In this document: piece by piece, positions 1 through 11,274 of the stretch
Numbering within the stretch: position 1 is the first letter of the stretch
Layout: every line of letters begins with the position of its first letter
Notes under the pieces: model-generated
Database searches by the model: none
Seen by the model: the letters and a program-made list of their open reading frames with translations, nothing else
What the model was told of the DNA's origin: nothing
Source: Symsagittifera roscoffensis
Lineage: Eukaryota; Xenacoelomorpha; Acoela; Convolutidae
Reading direction: 5' to 3'
Length of the DNA stretch: 64,000 bases
NCBI RefSeq assembly: GCF_963678635.1
Contig: NC_087066.1
Location: 54,702,312-54,766,311, forward strand
Program-made: the position numbers and the translations under genes

Positions 1-25
1 TGGCGGTTTTAGTAGTTCACGAGAA

Positions 26-211
26 TCACAACCTTTCCCTTAGGGTGATCGCCAAATTGAATTGTCCTATCCATGAATCCCAACTACTGGGTGGATCGGC
101 TGTTGGCTTGTGCCAGAAAACTGGAACACCCAACAGGTCAGTCCGGTCGCCTGATACCGGAACTGCTGGCTGCGCCAACTGATAACTTAAGAAACAAAAA
201 GTGCTAATCAA
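26..211 (-). pseudogene. Possible retroelement gag-like fragment
   Basis: An open frame of 61 codons on the minus strand in DNA clearly richer in G and C than its surroundings. The stretch PPSSWDSWIGQFNLAI resembles the Trp-rich start (aromatic pair, then hydrophobic residues) seen near the N-terminus of many retrotransposon polyproteins. The frame stops at its low-coordinate end and I see no further domain. The plus strand is also open here, from ATG at 73 for about 45 codons, so strand is not certain. Similarity to gag proteins is an impression only. Confidence 0.22.
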
Positions 212-1940
212 GACTTAATTCATCTTGTCAAATAAATAATAAGTAAGTTGCACATAATGTCATGACAATAAATTGTGACTACTTAAATCTTTCATAAGTT
301 GACTAAAGAGTGAAAGAATAAGCTTGTTTAAAATTAGACCGAGGATTGACAGGTCGATAACGAACTTGAGAACCAACAGTAGATTAACGGCCTAGAAAAG
401 AATGATGTCATAGAACAACACATTTAAACAGCACCGCACCACACAGATGATCATCCCTTTGCTGACTCTAGTTTTGAGTAAACCATGGTTCTAGTCACTT
501 GTGTTCGGTCACGAACACATCGCTAAAATTTTGAAAAATGAAGTTTCAAAAAAAATTGCTTGTCTTACAATTTCCATATATAAAAAAGCGTGTCTTAGAG
601 TTTTCTTAACATTTTCTGTATCTATGGAATTGTACGAAATTGTACGATAAGCATTTTTTCATAAATGAAAATTGTATGATAAGCCTTTTTGGTCAACCCG
701 GTTGCAGAAATCAACAAAATAAGACCAACAATTGGGTTATTTAAAATAGGGTTAACTTAATTACTTGTCAGCATGAGAATAACATACAACTATAATATCT
801 ACTAGTCTTCATATCTGCAGGCTGCAAAACTCGCTGCAAACTGTCGAGCACTTAATACAGTTCGATTGCAAGACATGTGAGGCAAAAGCATAACAAAGGA
901 AATTGATCAAATTATCAAATTTGATTTTTAAATCGTGAATAGAACTACGAAGCAAATTCATCTAGTTGCCCTATTGACCAAAAATGCTAGTCACACAATT
1001 TTCATATTGGAAAAAATGCTGGTCCTACACTTTTCATGTAATTCCATAAATACAGAAAACTTCATGAAAGGTCTATGATTAGTGACTTTTCATATATGGA
1101 AACTGTATGAACATTTTTTCCCATAAAGCAAAAAAAAAACAATTTTTAATTTAATTTCTCAAAATTTTTGTGATGTGTTTGTGATCAAGGCATACCTAAA
1201 AATGCCATGCAAAAGAAAGAGGGGGTCTTAGCGAGTTTGAAAAAAAAAACGTTATCCAGAGAGAAGGAACAAATCCCATTATTGTGAGTCAAGGAATTTG
1301 TTATTTGCACAAAAAAATAAATAATTTGAGTACAAAATTCGATTTGCGGTAGAAAAAAAATTTATGGGGTAATTTCAAAATTACTTGTAAAAAAAAGTTT
1401 GTTGTCGCATTCAAGAAAATTCTAGCCATAAAATTTTCATAAACGGATAGCCTATAACTTTCATATCCTTTTTTTAACAAAAAGTTTTGTATTTTAATTT
1501 AGTAAAATACACCGTTTTTTTTCTGCCAAAATAAGAAAAAAGTTTTTTTTTTAAAGTTCAATGACATCATTTTAGCAAAATGTATGAAGTTTTCATGAAT
1601 ATTATTTTTCATTGATTTAGTTTATGGAATTGAATTATTAGCATTTTCGCTCTATGAAGGTCAACCCATGTGCAGACAATTTGGTGTCACTGTTTTTGTT
1701 TTCAGGCTAAATTGAAAACAATGAAAAATAAATTTGCTGTTTTGCCGCCATTAAAACGACGCAAATGTTCTATTTTGAAATTTTTTTCATAAAAATAATG
1801 ACCTTGAAACTTCTGACTGCCCTTGAAGCCGAAATAAAAGTTTTTGCTCAAAAATTTGAGAAATCGAATACAATTTTGATTAGAATTTAAAACAAATTTT
1901 GCAGTTTTTCCATCCATCATTCTATGCGCTATATTAAAAC
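212..1940. repeat. Noncoding AT-rich DNA with GGTCAACC-type palindromic modules
   Basis: No gene is seen. Three degenerate modules of a dispersed palindromic family lie at about 530-715, 970-1125 and 1570-1670. Each mixes an ATACAATTTTCATAT-like core, its reverse complement ATATGGAAATTGTAT, and an end motif GGTCAACC (691 and 1659) or TTGACC (974). The same family recurs between 51.6 and 55.9 kb. The rest is low-complexity A/T sequence with poly-A and poly-T runs. Confidence 0.55.
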
Positions 1941-2140
1941 NNNNNNNNNNNNNNNNNNNNNNNNNNNNNNNNNNNNNNNNNNNNNNNNNNNNNNNNNNNN
2001 NNNNNNNNNNNNNNNNNNNNNNNNNNNNNNNNNNNNNNNNNNNNNNNNNNNNNNNNNNNNNNNNNNNNNNNNNNNNNNNNNNNNNNNNNNNNNNNNNNNN
2101 NNNNNNNNNNNNNNNNNNNNNNNNNNNNNNNNNNNNNNNN
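1941..2140. other. Assembly gap (200 N)
   Basis: Exactly 200 unknown bases. The round number suggests a placeholder rather than a measured distance, so the true length and content are unknown. The coding fragment directly to the right may start inside the gap. Confidence 0.99.
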
Positions 2141-2302
2141 CGCGAACAAGTGCCCCCCTCCATAGCTAATGATGTCAACTCGCTTCCGGACGTCCAAATG
2201 GATGCAATGGGACTCCCTCTGACTACTCTGGAAGAGGAAGAGAGAGCGGAAAGACAGAACACATCACGGCACGCACGTGAGAATCTACTCTATTATGACT
2301 AA
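2141..2302 (+). CDS. 3'-terminal exon of an unidentified gene, partial at gap
   Basis: Directly after the gap, 53 codons are open and end at TAA 2300-2302. The stretch is G+C-rich against very AT-rich flanks, which is how the coding exons of the GTPase genes in this window also stand out. The peptide is acidic and polar, with a run of glutamates (TLEEEERAERQ) and an end of ENLLYYD. No domain is recognisable. The start is hidden in the gap, so it may be a last exon or the end of a repeat-encoded ORF. The opposite strand is also open, but its frame runs out into A/T-rich sequence. Confidence 0.38.
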   Translation, partial: REQVPPSIANDVNSLPDVQMDAMGLPLTTLEEEERAERQNTSRHARENLLYYD

Positions 2303-4569
2303 ACTCATAATTAGCTTTTTTGGCAAGAATTCGTTCATACAATTAATTAGTCTGTGGAAAAGTGCAAATGAAAGCAATGGCCCGTAAAATTCTTAGTTTT
2401 TCTACATGGAAATTTTGTGATCAAAGGAACAAGTCCATTTAAAAAAAATCTTTACGAAGCGAAATCCAATTTAGCGAAAAAGAATTAATATTTTACCAAA
2501 ATGTTTGCTCTGTGAGCGAAATTTTATTTGTTTTTTGGGTGCATAGCGTATTCCAGATTACCACAAGTTTTAAGGTAGCGCTTTTTCTTTTTTCTAGATA
2601 GTTATTCTAATAATCACTCCAAAAATTTTTTTCCCAGTTTTGCATAAGCTTTTGTTATTTGAGCTTGAGAAGGTTCACGCAAACATATGAATTAAAAAAT
2701 ACAACTCATACAACAAAAAAGCATTAATCACAGACGGTTCATGCAATTTTTTTGTTGAAAAAGAAAACGTTCAAGAAAATTGAGTTATTCGACCCCACTT
2801 CAGGATTTCGACCCTCTGCCAACCCAAAGGGTCCCCCTTTTGTACTATTTTGAGATATCCATTAAGGCTGACTTACTCTAAAACTTTTCTAAAGGAGCCT
2901 TTGGCGCCAAAATATACTATTTTTGAACGCCCTTTTTGGCCTGTTTTTTTTCAAAAATTTGCCGGCGGCGCAGAAATTTTTGTCTAATTAGGGTCTTTAC
3001 AATGATCTATGAGAAAATAAAATAAATTTTTAATTTTTTTTTGAAAGTTCGCCCCACCCCCCTCGACACAATCCTAGATGCGCCGCTGCCCCAGCCTCTA
3101 TGATATACTCTACTGAAAACCTCCATTCCAATACAATAAATTAGCACTAGAGCTAGAGCTTTTATTGAGTATTCTAATTTTGCTGCATTATGATTGGTCA
3201 AAAATTCGACTGACTTAATCTTCTTAACAATTTCCACCCTTCTTGGGAAGAGGAGATTTTTAAGTAGATCCAATTTATTTACTGATTTTTGATTTCAACA
3301 CTCCTAACACTATTTCACAACAAAATCGTTTCAAATTCAAAAAATAAATTAATTTAAGCTCGTTAATGATAGTTATTTATAGCCTATACATGGAGATTTC
3401 AAAACACACTTCTCTCAGTCATCTCTCATTTCATCAAAAATTGAACCCATATATGCAATTCTTTTGGTATGGGCAGTTAAAAATTGCCACATTTTGATGA
3501 CAGTTTGCATTTTTACTGCATTTGGAGTTGAACAGGCGCATACACTTGTGATATATATCAAACGAACAAGTTATTCAAGCTGCAGTTTTCGAATTTGTTT
3601 TACCCAAACTGGGTTGACTTTAGGACAAATACTGAGGACAAAAATTGCTCAGAATTTAACAGAAAGTTTCAGAAAGCTTTTTTTGAAAAGCTTAGACCCA
3701 CAATGAAATCCTTAAAGTGCCTCCTTCCATTTGGTTCATTATGAAGCCAGACAGTGCACTGGATAGGCGCACAATTTTGAGTCTGTATGTCCTGGATTCG
3801 ATAGACAAGCCTTTAAATATGTTCTAACATGTAAGTGGATTCCACTAACAAAATTTCAGTGGATTCCGCGTACAAATACCTGTAGCGTAAATTTTGTCGG
3901 CACTTTTGTTTTGTTGTGGATTCCGTAGCAGTTCGAAGTCAATTGACTCTTTTTGTTTGGTTCATACTGAATTAAAAAAAAAGTGCCTCGTTTTAATTTT
4001 TCCATTACGGTCCTAACTTTGCAAAAATAAAGGATGATAAGGTTCAGGTCAAATTCTAGTATCATCATATTTTTTCGTCCAAATTTAACCCAATTAAAAA
4101 AAAAGACTTGAAAAAGTGCTTTTTATAAACAAATTTTTGGGATTGCCCTAAGCCAGGATTGTATAAACGTGAACCAAAAAAAAACCATGGAGCTGAATCA
4201 AGTGTAACATCAGATTGGCATTTTTAAAACTGTCTATAGAAAAAAAGGCTCCGATCTTATAAATACTGTTTAAAAAGAGATGGTTTACAAACACATGTTT
4301 TTAAAACAGCATATAATTTGGGGCTACTTTGAAATACAACTGAGGAAATGAATGTTGTTATGTTGAAATATTGCTGATGCTTTCATCGAGCAGGCTCGTT
4401 GAAATTCAAACACAGCTGTTGAAATTAAATTTAAAAAAAGCAATTAAAAATGATTAAAAACCGGAAAATGGCGCGTTGAAATTGAAGGTGTATACTGCAA
4501 ACAGTCTGATTGAATTGAAACTAGACTATGTTGAAATAAATCAGAAATGTTGAATTTAAAAGCAAAAGT
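2303..4569. other. Noncoding AT-rich DNA
   Basis: I find no supported gene. Open frames of 60-88 codons occur on both strands, but they are low complexity, lack start context and show no domain. Poly-T and poly-A tracts and loose repeats of GTTGAAATT (about 4340-4550) are the only visible texture. The right edge is the insertion site of element 1. Confidence 0.6.
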
Positions 4570-4573
4570 ATAC

Positions 4574-4987
4574 TGGAACCTGATCTAAACTACATTTTAT
4601 TATTTTATATAAATTAGATATTTTACCACTGTAAAATATTTAATATTAACCAATCATAATCATCTAACTAACAAAACCCATTTATTTGTAAGTGCTGAAA
4701 TTACTTGTAATTTCAGCACCAGAGAGATTTGAATTTAACTTAGAAATTAGTTGCCTCTCCTCGAGAACTTCAGCAGCCGCAATAAAACCAGTTTACTCTA
4801 GATCTATTAAACCTAGCAGAGACTATTTAAACACCCTGAAACTAGTAGATATAAGAGTAAGGTTAGGATCGGTATTAGACTAAGAAGTTGCACGAATCTA
4901 TTCGGCCGAAAATAAGATAGTGTGACGAGCAGACGGTGTACCCTATCCGAAATTACTCTATGAGTTATACACCTCATATATAACTCA
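4574..4987 (+). repeat. Element 1 5' LTR
   Basis: Starts TGGAACC and ends ATATAACTCA, a TG...CA pair. It aligns along its length with 22823-23235. Inside are a perfect palindrome (4692-4719), an AATAAA at 4781 that could be a polyadenylation signal, and conserved blocks GATATAAGAGTAAG and TTGCACGAATCTAT. The same blocks appear in the LTRs of elements 2 and 3, which makes one LTR family with variable U3 length. Confidence 0.92.
4692..4719. promoter_or_regulatory. Conserved LTR palindrome (13-bp arms, 2-nt loop)
   Basis: Arms GTGCTGAAATTAC and GTAATTTCAGCAC pair perfectly around TT. Each of the seven LTRs that retain this region carries a version: 22940-22967, 25833-25860, 28820-28847, 29901-29928, 32828-32855 and 51123-51150. 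In the two GTPase-unit sense LTRs the arms are GTGCTGAAACTAC and GTAGTTTCAGCAC: both sides changed together and pairing is kept. It could be a dimeric transcription-factor site or an RNA hairpin in the LTR transcript. Confidence 0.8.
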
Positions 4988-4989
4988 TC

Positions 4990-5012
4990 TGATGCGACCA
5001 TAAGTCTCGAAT
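4990..5012 (+). promoter_or_regulatory. Element 1 primer-binding site
   Basis: Two bases after the LTR end lies TGATGCGACCATAAGTCTCG. The matching site in element 2 begins TGGTGCGACCAAAAGTCTCG, so the ancestral site begins TGG, as expected for pairing with a tRNA 3' CCA. The complement contains GTTCGAGAC, which looks like a tRNA T-arm. I cannot name the tRNA. Element 1 has lost the canonical TGG (TGA). Confidence 0.72.
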
Positions 5013-6700
5013 AAAAACCTTAAAAAACAAATGAGCTTAGAATTAACCAAAAATAGGTTAGAATTAGACAAAACATTTTCAAAATGTTACACGACAATAA
5101 CTTAATTGAATGGTCTCTACGACTCAATAGATCAGAGCCGCTATTCCGTACAATACGAGAACTATCCGTTATTGGAAAAAGACCTCGGACAAGAGACGAC
5201 ATACGACTACAAAAAAAATTTACCATTTAGTTTCATGGTCGTACGGCAAAAGCCAACACAAACTTTTATATTTAGAATCCTACTAGCAAAGAATTTAGAT
5301 TTTCATTTGCAAACATGAAATCCTTGAAGAAAATCTTCATTGAATATTACTGGCGCTAAATAAAATTATTATTGTTCAATAACGCTTGATAAAAACATCT
5401 CAAATCATTCCTTCCAACTCTGCAGTACTATATAAAACATATTTGAAAAAATATTTATTGAAAAGAAAAGTAAAAATTAGTATCATGACAATAAATTGTT
5501 AGTAAAATGTAAATCATCCTGTTGTTCCAGCTTCATCATCTAAACATAACAGCAGTCATAAATCAACTAAACTCACCAAAACTAAAATTTAACAAATTTC
5601 AGTTATTTCAAAAAGTTTATCTTAAATTTCATATCCTTTAAACTCAATTGTATTTAATCTTGAACCAGATCATCAAGGCTTTCCTTGCATCTAATTTAAT
5701 TTTCTCCTTTCTAATTTTAATTCTGATCATCAAGGCTTATCCTTGGATCAAAAAGAACAATTTTGTTCTCCCCCACCCACTTATCAAGTGTCTAACGACC
5801 TCAAACGTCGATTCACTACCCAACCTTTTCAAAAGACCCAGGACTAATAGAAATTTTTTAAATACTAAACATTCAAATTAAGCTAAACAGTGAAGAACTT
5901 CGGTTATTCATCCTTCACTTGACCCCTCGTTTTATACGACCCAGGATAAATCTTAAATTTTGTAAGTTAAAAATAGTATCGAAAGAACTACTCGCGTTCT
6001 AATTATACCTGAACCTTGTGGATCGATATACTATTCTCCAACCCTTGAACACAATCACTACACCTAAGTAAGATTAAGTAAGTTAACACCTTAGCTTAGA
6101 CTAGCCACGAGAAAGTAAAACTCATTCTTCGGAATTGATATACTTTTCTCTCCAACCCTGAACAAAAGACCCAGGTTAAGCTAACCAAAAAATCGTTAGG
6201 ACTAACAGTCTAGGAAATTAAAATCACTAAAAATAATTTTGCGTGCATCATCCTAGCCCTTATGTCATTAAAAAAACTAGGGAAAAAACAAACAATCGTA
6301 ATACACAACTGCAAAATAAATAATCAAAAAAAAGATCTTGTAAAATCACACATACACAAACAGTTGAGTACATTCACACAAAACGACAAACACTAAAAAG
6401 AAAAATTCTAAGTAAACAAAGACAAAAATAACACGAAAAAGATTTACAAAACACAGAAATGCATTTTCCGAATCAGAAGTCACTAGTCTAGAAGTACTTT
6501 ACAAAATAGAAGACACAACAAATAAAAATTATCCAACCCGGGATCCAGTATATTTTCCAAATCAGAAACAACTTCAATTTCATCAAAAAAAGGAAAAAAC
6601 AGAATAAAAAAGAAATATAAACACAAACCAGTACACCTATACAAATGGAATCAACCAATTAGACATATTAATAAATATATAACAGTTATCCAACAAAAAA
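5013..6700 (+). other. Element 1 5' leader with repeated hairpin motifs
   Basis: About 1.7 kb separate the primer-binding site from the first gag ATG and hold no credible ORF. Two short stem motifs of the type ATCAAGGCTTTCCTTG lie at 5668-5691 and 5724-5749; each is an imperfect palindrome (CAAGG...CCTTG). The leader of element 2 has three matching motifs. Recurrence of the hairpins in a diverged leader suggests an RNA packaging or dimerisation signal, by analogy with retroviral leaders. That function is inferred. Confidence 0.5.
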
Positions 6701-7790
6701 ATGAGCAGCACTCAAAGTGACGAGAGTCCAGACGAAGAAACAGTTTTTACCTTTGTTATAAATTCACTAAATGATAGAGGAAAACACGAGTTTGCAAAAA
6801 TTTACTCGTAAATTTGTTTGAACCAGGAATCAGCCCATGCAAATCAGAATTCCCAGATATAAAAATCAAAAGAAAAATTATAGAACATTATTTAAAGGAA
6901 ATATGTAACCTAACATAAAAATACGGAATCTACACCATAGAAATCAGTACACCAAGAACAGCATATAATAAATATATTATTCACACAGACGATATTGATT
7001 TAGATTTTTCAAATGTACTCACAGAATATATCAAAAGCATACAATATCAAAACTCACAGAGAGCAAACTCGATATTCACCAACGAAGTTTTTGCAATAAT
7101 ATATACTTATTTATCTATATTAGAAAGAACAGAAGCTCAAAGTACATCACCAATCCAAACATCGAAACACACAAAATTAAGAAACAAGGTCGCCGCATTC
7201 TCAACATTTCTAAACGCAATTTGTGAAAATTTTACCAATAATGATGTTTCACAAAATACTATACACGATTTTCAAAAAATAATAGCATGTTTTTACAATT
7301 GATTATTTTACACACAACATCGACTTAATTGAACAAGCAAGAAAAAACTTTAGACCTCACAGTACCAATGACGACGCTGTCATTGCAGAACAATCAGATT
7401 ACGTTTGGGACCCTGAATGGTCTCACCCACTGTTTCTAAACATCCCAGTTGACCTCTCCAGTCAAGCAATAAATACAATATCTCTTCATCCAGATTATGT
7501 AAAAATAAAACCATTAACAATTGATGCAACACCTTTAAAATATAATACATTTTTACCCGACACACAAAATAATAGCTTAAACTCAACAGTAATACATCAT
7601 GAAAACCTCAATGGAACTAGAAACCTTACACAACAAGATATTCAAACACCATCACACTTCATAAATGAAGAAATAGTCCACACAACAGTAACAACTACAC
7701 AAAAAATATCTCACCGAGACATCCAAATCTTACAACACCAAAAAATAGAAACACAACAATACCACAAGTAACCTTACAATCAACCGTTAA
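6701..7790 (+). pseudogene. Element 1 gag N-terminal region, broken
   Basis: The ATG at 6701 follows an A-rich leader. The frame breaks after about 36 codons, but in shifted frames the segment matches the intact 275-codon ORF of element 2 (48294-49121): shared blocks include EYIKSIQ.QNS and ANSIFTN, then a Trp-containing segment ending DLSSQAI. In retroelements of this order the position corresponds to the matrix-like N-terminal part of Gag. No known matrix family is recognisable. At least three frameshifts or stops interrupt it. Confidence 0.6.
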
Positions 7791-7818
7791 ACCCTCGGTT
7801 GCTCCCAAGTATTCACAT

Positions 7819-8337
7819 ATGGATTACCATACATATAGACCAATGACAAAACCGTTAAAATCACGAAAAACATTCCCAAGAAGCAATTTTGCAGAAGATA
7901 ACTATAATTACGCTTATTCATCAAGATCAAATCACCCTCCTCGAATAAATAACAACCACGTATGTTCTAAATATTGGAATCTCCCAAAAACATCAGCCAA
8001 TTCTGTAAATTTTCAAAATAATTCACACCCTCCACAGGATCAAAGTGAAAATTACCCATTTTTCCAACAAAATAAAAATAAACAACAAACAGCTTATTAT
8101 ACAAATTATTTAACATCATATGATGATGATTATTATCAACCAGATATTTTTGCACCATATACACAAAAATATTGCACACAAAGACCGCGACAATCTCAAC
8201 CATCCCAAAATATGAAAATTTACCCACAAAATCCAACAGATATACAGAATCAACAACCAATGCAAATTCCAAACCAGATTAACACACAATCTTTTCAACC
8301 TATACAATCAGAAAACCCAATGACTATGCATTTCTAA
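7819..8337 (+). CDS. Element 1 Gag linker, Gln/Asn/Tyr/Pro-rich
   Basis: An open 172-codon segment between the N-terminal Gag region and the capsid, low in complexity and rich in Q, N, Y, P and S with no hydrophobic core. Element 2 has a related segment at 47341-48042. It most likely is a flexible spacer in the Gag polyprotein rather than a separate protein; a TAA at 8335-8337 separates it from the capsid frame in this copy. Its ATG need not be a real start. Confidence 0.5.
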   Translation: MDYHTYRPMTKPLKSRKTFPRSNFAEDNYNYAYSSRSNHPPRINNNHVCSKYWNLPKTSANSVNFQNNSHPPQDQSENYPFFQQNKNKQQTAYYTNYLTSYDDDYYQPDIFAPYTQKYCTQRPRQSQPSQNMKIYPQNPTDIQNQQPMQIPNQINTQSFQPIQSENPMTMHF

Positions 8338-8454
8338 CAACCAACTCAAATGCAAAATGAAATACCATTACCATATCATCTACAACAACATGAAATAACG
8401 AAAAACCAACTTACAAATTTCTCGCAAATACCAAATGCCGCAGAATGACTACAA

Positions 8455-9348
8455 ATGACTATAAACCCATATCTCATGGGAGGATCATCAATAATATCCA
8501 ATAAACCATTGATGGTATTCACAGTTACAGACCCTGAACACTCAGTAGAAGATTACCTAAATGCAGTCACAGCAAATTTAATTTTGACTATTGGACCCGA
8601 GTCAATCAATTCACCATTCCATCAAAATTGGATACATAGACGCACAGCGTTAATACAAACAACACTAGATGGAGCAGCCCAAAAATGGTTTTCAGTACTA
8701 CCTATAGACGTAAAATCAGATTGGAAAAGATTCACACAAGAATTTTCAAAAATGTTTGATTCTGAAAGAAACAAACAACATCAGGGAGTTTTATGCAATG
8801 AAATTAGCAGGTTACCAAATGAAACAATCAAACAGTTAGCAGTTCGAATCGAAACACTAGTGCGGAAGGAATACTCCCTTAATACCTATGATTATAAGAA
8901 AACAAAAATGACAGAAATTTTAATGATGACCTTAACACCACAACTAAGGAAAATTGCTATAAAGAAAAGAGCATCTCATCCTTCCTCAATTCGAGAACCA
9001 GATTTAGATTTTAGAAAATTAGTAGATAAACTAGAAGAAGCAGAAATCACAATGAAACTTGAAGAAACAGAGAATCTAAAACTACAGTTTGTTAATCGCA
9101 TTGAAACAAATCCTACACATATAAATTACATACAAGAATCAGATATAGATCTATCTGAAAAAATCACTGAAATTCTTAACATCTATGAAAAGAACCCAAA
9201 GTATAAGGGTAAACCATCTTTCAAAAAATGGTGTAAATATTGCCGAAAATACGGACATGCATTTCCGAATGTAGACAAAAACAATAAGACAATCATAATA
9301 AACCTCAAAAGCAAAAAGAACCAAATAAGTCAATTTATCAATACATGA
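8455..9348 (+). CDS. Element 1 Gag capsid and zinc knuckle
   Basis: An open frame of 297 codons, the best preserved gene of this element. It has the layout of a retrotransposon capsid domain: a helical stretch with WIHRRTALIQ, then AAQKWFSVLP, a DWKRFTQEFSKMF block and RLPNETIKQLAVRIETLVR. A zinc-knuckle start follows near residue 260, CKYCRKYGH. The fourth ligand is missing because a one-base deletion after the His shifts the frame; element 2 shows where that position was. The capsid would assemble the particle and the knuckle would bind RNA. The first in-frame ATG (8455) is probably internal to a longer Gag. Confidence 0.8.
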   Translation: MTINPYLMGGSSIISNKPLMVFTVTDPEHSVEDYLNAVTANLILTIGPESINSPFHQNWIHRRTALIQTTLDGAAQKWFSVLPIDVKSDWKRFTQEFSKMFDSERNKQHQGVLCNEISRLPNETIKQLAVRIETLVRKEYSLNTYDYKKTKMTEILMMTLTPQLRKIAIKKRASHPSSIREPDLDFRKLVDKLEEAEITMKLEETENLKLQFVNRIETNPTHINYIQESDIDLSEKITEILNIYEKNPKYKGKPSFKKWCKYCRKYGHAFPNVDKNNKTIIINLKSKKNQISQFINT

Positions 9349-9960
9349 AAAAAGATCAAAACCTACCAAACAAAAAAATACACAGTAAAAATAGCTCTGG
9401 AAAACCACTTCCAAGCAACCCCAATTATTCTAGAAATCAATCACCATATAACTATAGTAATAGAGGTAGATCGCCCGAACAAAGAAATTCACGAAATTTC
9501 TCGCAAAACAGATATAGTCGATCCAGTAGTCAAATTAACTATCCACAATCGAATTCAAACGCAACTCAATTTTTTTTTGACTTCAGTTTCCAATCAAACT
9601 AAAGGAATGGACACTATTCCAACAACAGATCACGAAACTCATCGTACAACAGAAATAGAAACTATTCAAACAATAGGAACAGAAGTTACTCAAACAATCG
9701 AAATCAGAATTATCAAAACAACTGATCACAGAATAATTCATACAATATATCAATTTATCAGAGATCAAAAGACAACTATCAAATTAGATCACGAAATAAT
9801 TCACGAAACCGAAATTTAAGCTATACAATAGATACAGATATTATTCCCGGTCACCTCATAGGAATAATAGCCGTTACTCCGATTCTCAACATCGATATAG
9901 AAGTAACACACCAAAGCATCAAAGACAAATTAATCAAGTACAAACAAATGAAGAAATAAC
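9345..9960 (+). pseudogene. Element 1 Gag C-terminal tail, Arg/Ser/Asn-rich repeats
   Basis: Downstream of the capsid the sequence encodes a basic, low-complexity tail rich in N, S, R and Y, with loose repeats of an NRNYSNN type. The frame changes near 9560-9600, after a run of T, and again later. Such basic tails bind nucleic acid in other Gag proteins. Element 2 keeps only a degenerate counterpart (46050-46410). No complete ORF remains. Confidence 0.5.
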
Positions 9961-10060
9961 TTCAGACCCCCCAGGTTTTGATAACATAGAAAATACCGAA
10001 ATACAATTAAATCATATTAATTGTGAATCAAAAGATACTGAAAGTGATACAGACAATACC

Positions 10061-10549
10061 TTGTCAGTAAACATGATAACAGTCGAAAATGACTATGAAC
10101 CTATCATATATGAACAACCCTTTAGTTCACACATAAACGAAAATCAATTACAACTTCTAAATAATTCTTATATGGGACCAATTTATAATAATTCACAAGT
10201 CAACCAGGAAGTAAACAAAATCAACACTCTAACTAAACCTGATAAAAAAGACAAAATACAATGCTCAAACACAAATCATATTTATCTAAACATTCAAAAA
10301 AACAATTTAAACAACCCATTTCTCTTAGAGAGCCCAAAAAATAAAGAATTTCAACCACCAGATCTTGAAATTGATTTTTTAATCGACTCAGGAGCAGAGT
10401 CAAATATCATTAACATCCCTACATGGAATGAAATTAGAACACTACATCCAAATTTAAAACCCCTCGAAACATCTAGTAAATTAGCAACAGCACAAGGATC
10501 AACATTAGTAAATTACGGAGAAATCCAACTATCCCTTGTTCTCACATGA
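10061..10549 (+). CDS. Element 1 aspartic protease domain
   Basis: A 162-codon open segment whose second half carries the retropepsin active-site signature LIDSGAESNIINIPTW, with DSG in place of the commoner DTG. A later NIIGI motif near 10616-10630, one frame away, fits the hydrophobic ILG-like motif of these proteases. The enzyme would cut the Gag-Pol polyprotein. Element 2 has DTGATS at the same place. The first half is spacer. The ORF ends early, so the protease as found here is incomplete. Confidence 0.75.
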   Translation: MSVNMITVENDYEPIIYEQPFSSHINENQLQLLNNSYMGPIYNNSQVNQEVNKINTLTKPDKKDKIQCSNTNHIYLNIQKNNLNNPFLLESPKNKEFQPPDLEIDFLIDSGAESNIINIPTWNEIRTLHPNLKPLETSSKLATAQGSTLVNYGEIQLSLVLT

Positions 10550-11274
10550 ACAATGGAACAAAACAAGATTTTGAACAAACCATTCAAACAAACATTTTAA
10601 TTTACTGATATTAAGCATAATATCATTGGCATAGCGTTTATCACTCAATATATACCTACAAAAAACAGCTTAAACAGTAAAATCCACATAAAAGAAAAAT
10701 ATACAAGAATGAAAAACACTGCCTTAACATTCTTTCAAAAATTAAACAAACAACCACCATTTTTCTCAAAACTCTACCCTATTTAAAATCAAGAACGAAA
10801 ACACTTGAAACCGTTATCAGGAAAAGTCTAAAATTTTTCAATAAAACAAGTTCATCAGTATGAAAAAAGCCAAAATAGACAACAACATTTTATGTCAGAC
10901 TTCGAATTTAGACCTATCCACAAATTTTTCAAAATCACAATCTCATCAATAAATACGAAAGAAACACTAATTCTGATACTATTTCACTACACGTGTATAA
11001 TAATACACCAAATAGAATAACACTACCCGTAGGATTTTTAAGATATTGCGAAACCAATGCTACAATTTCCAATGTAAAAGAAGTAGCATACAGAGTTAAT
11101 AATAAATTACAACTATTAGATATTTGTCAATCAACAATTCTTGATGAAGAATAGTCCTTAAAAAATATAATAAGTAATGAAAAAAGAAACACAGATTATT
11201 TCACAAAAACCCCATTTTTCAAACAGACATTCAATATAACAAATTAAACAGAAGAAGGACAAAAGTTTTTAACA

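Noticed and set aside
1702-2262. Minus-strand ORF crossing the N gap
   Set aside because: More than a third of the codons are unknown bases, and the plus strand to the right of the gap gives the better, stop-terminated frame.
3464-3706. Plus-strand ORF of 80 codons
   Set aside because: AT-rich, no domain, no splice context, no G+C rise; chance opening.
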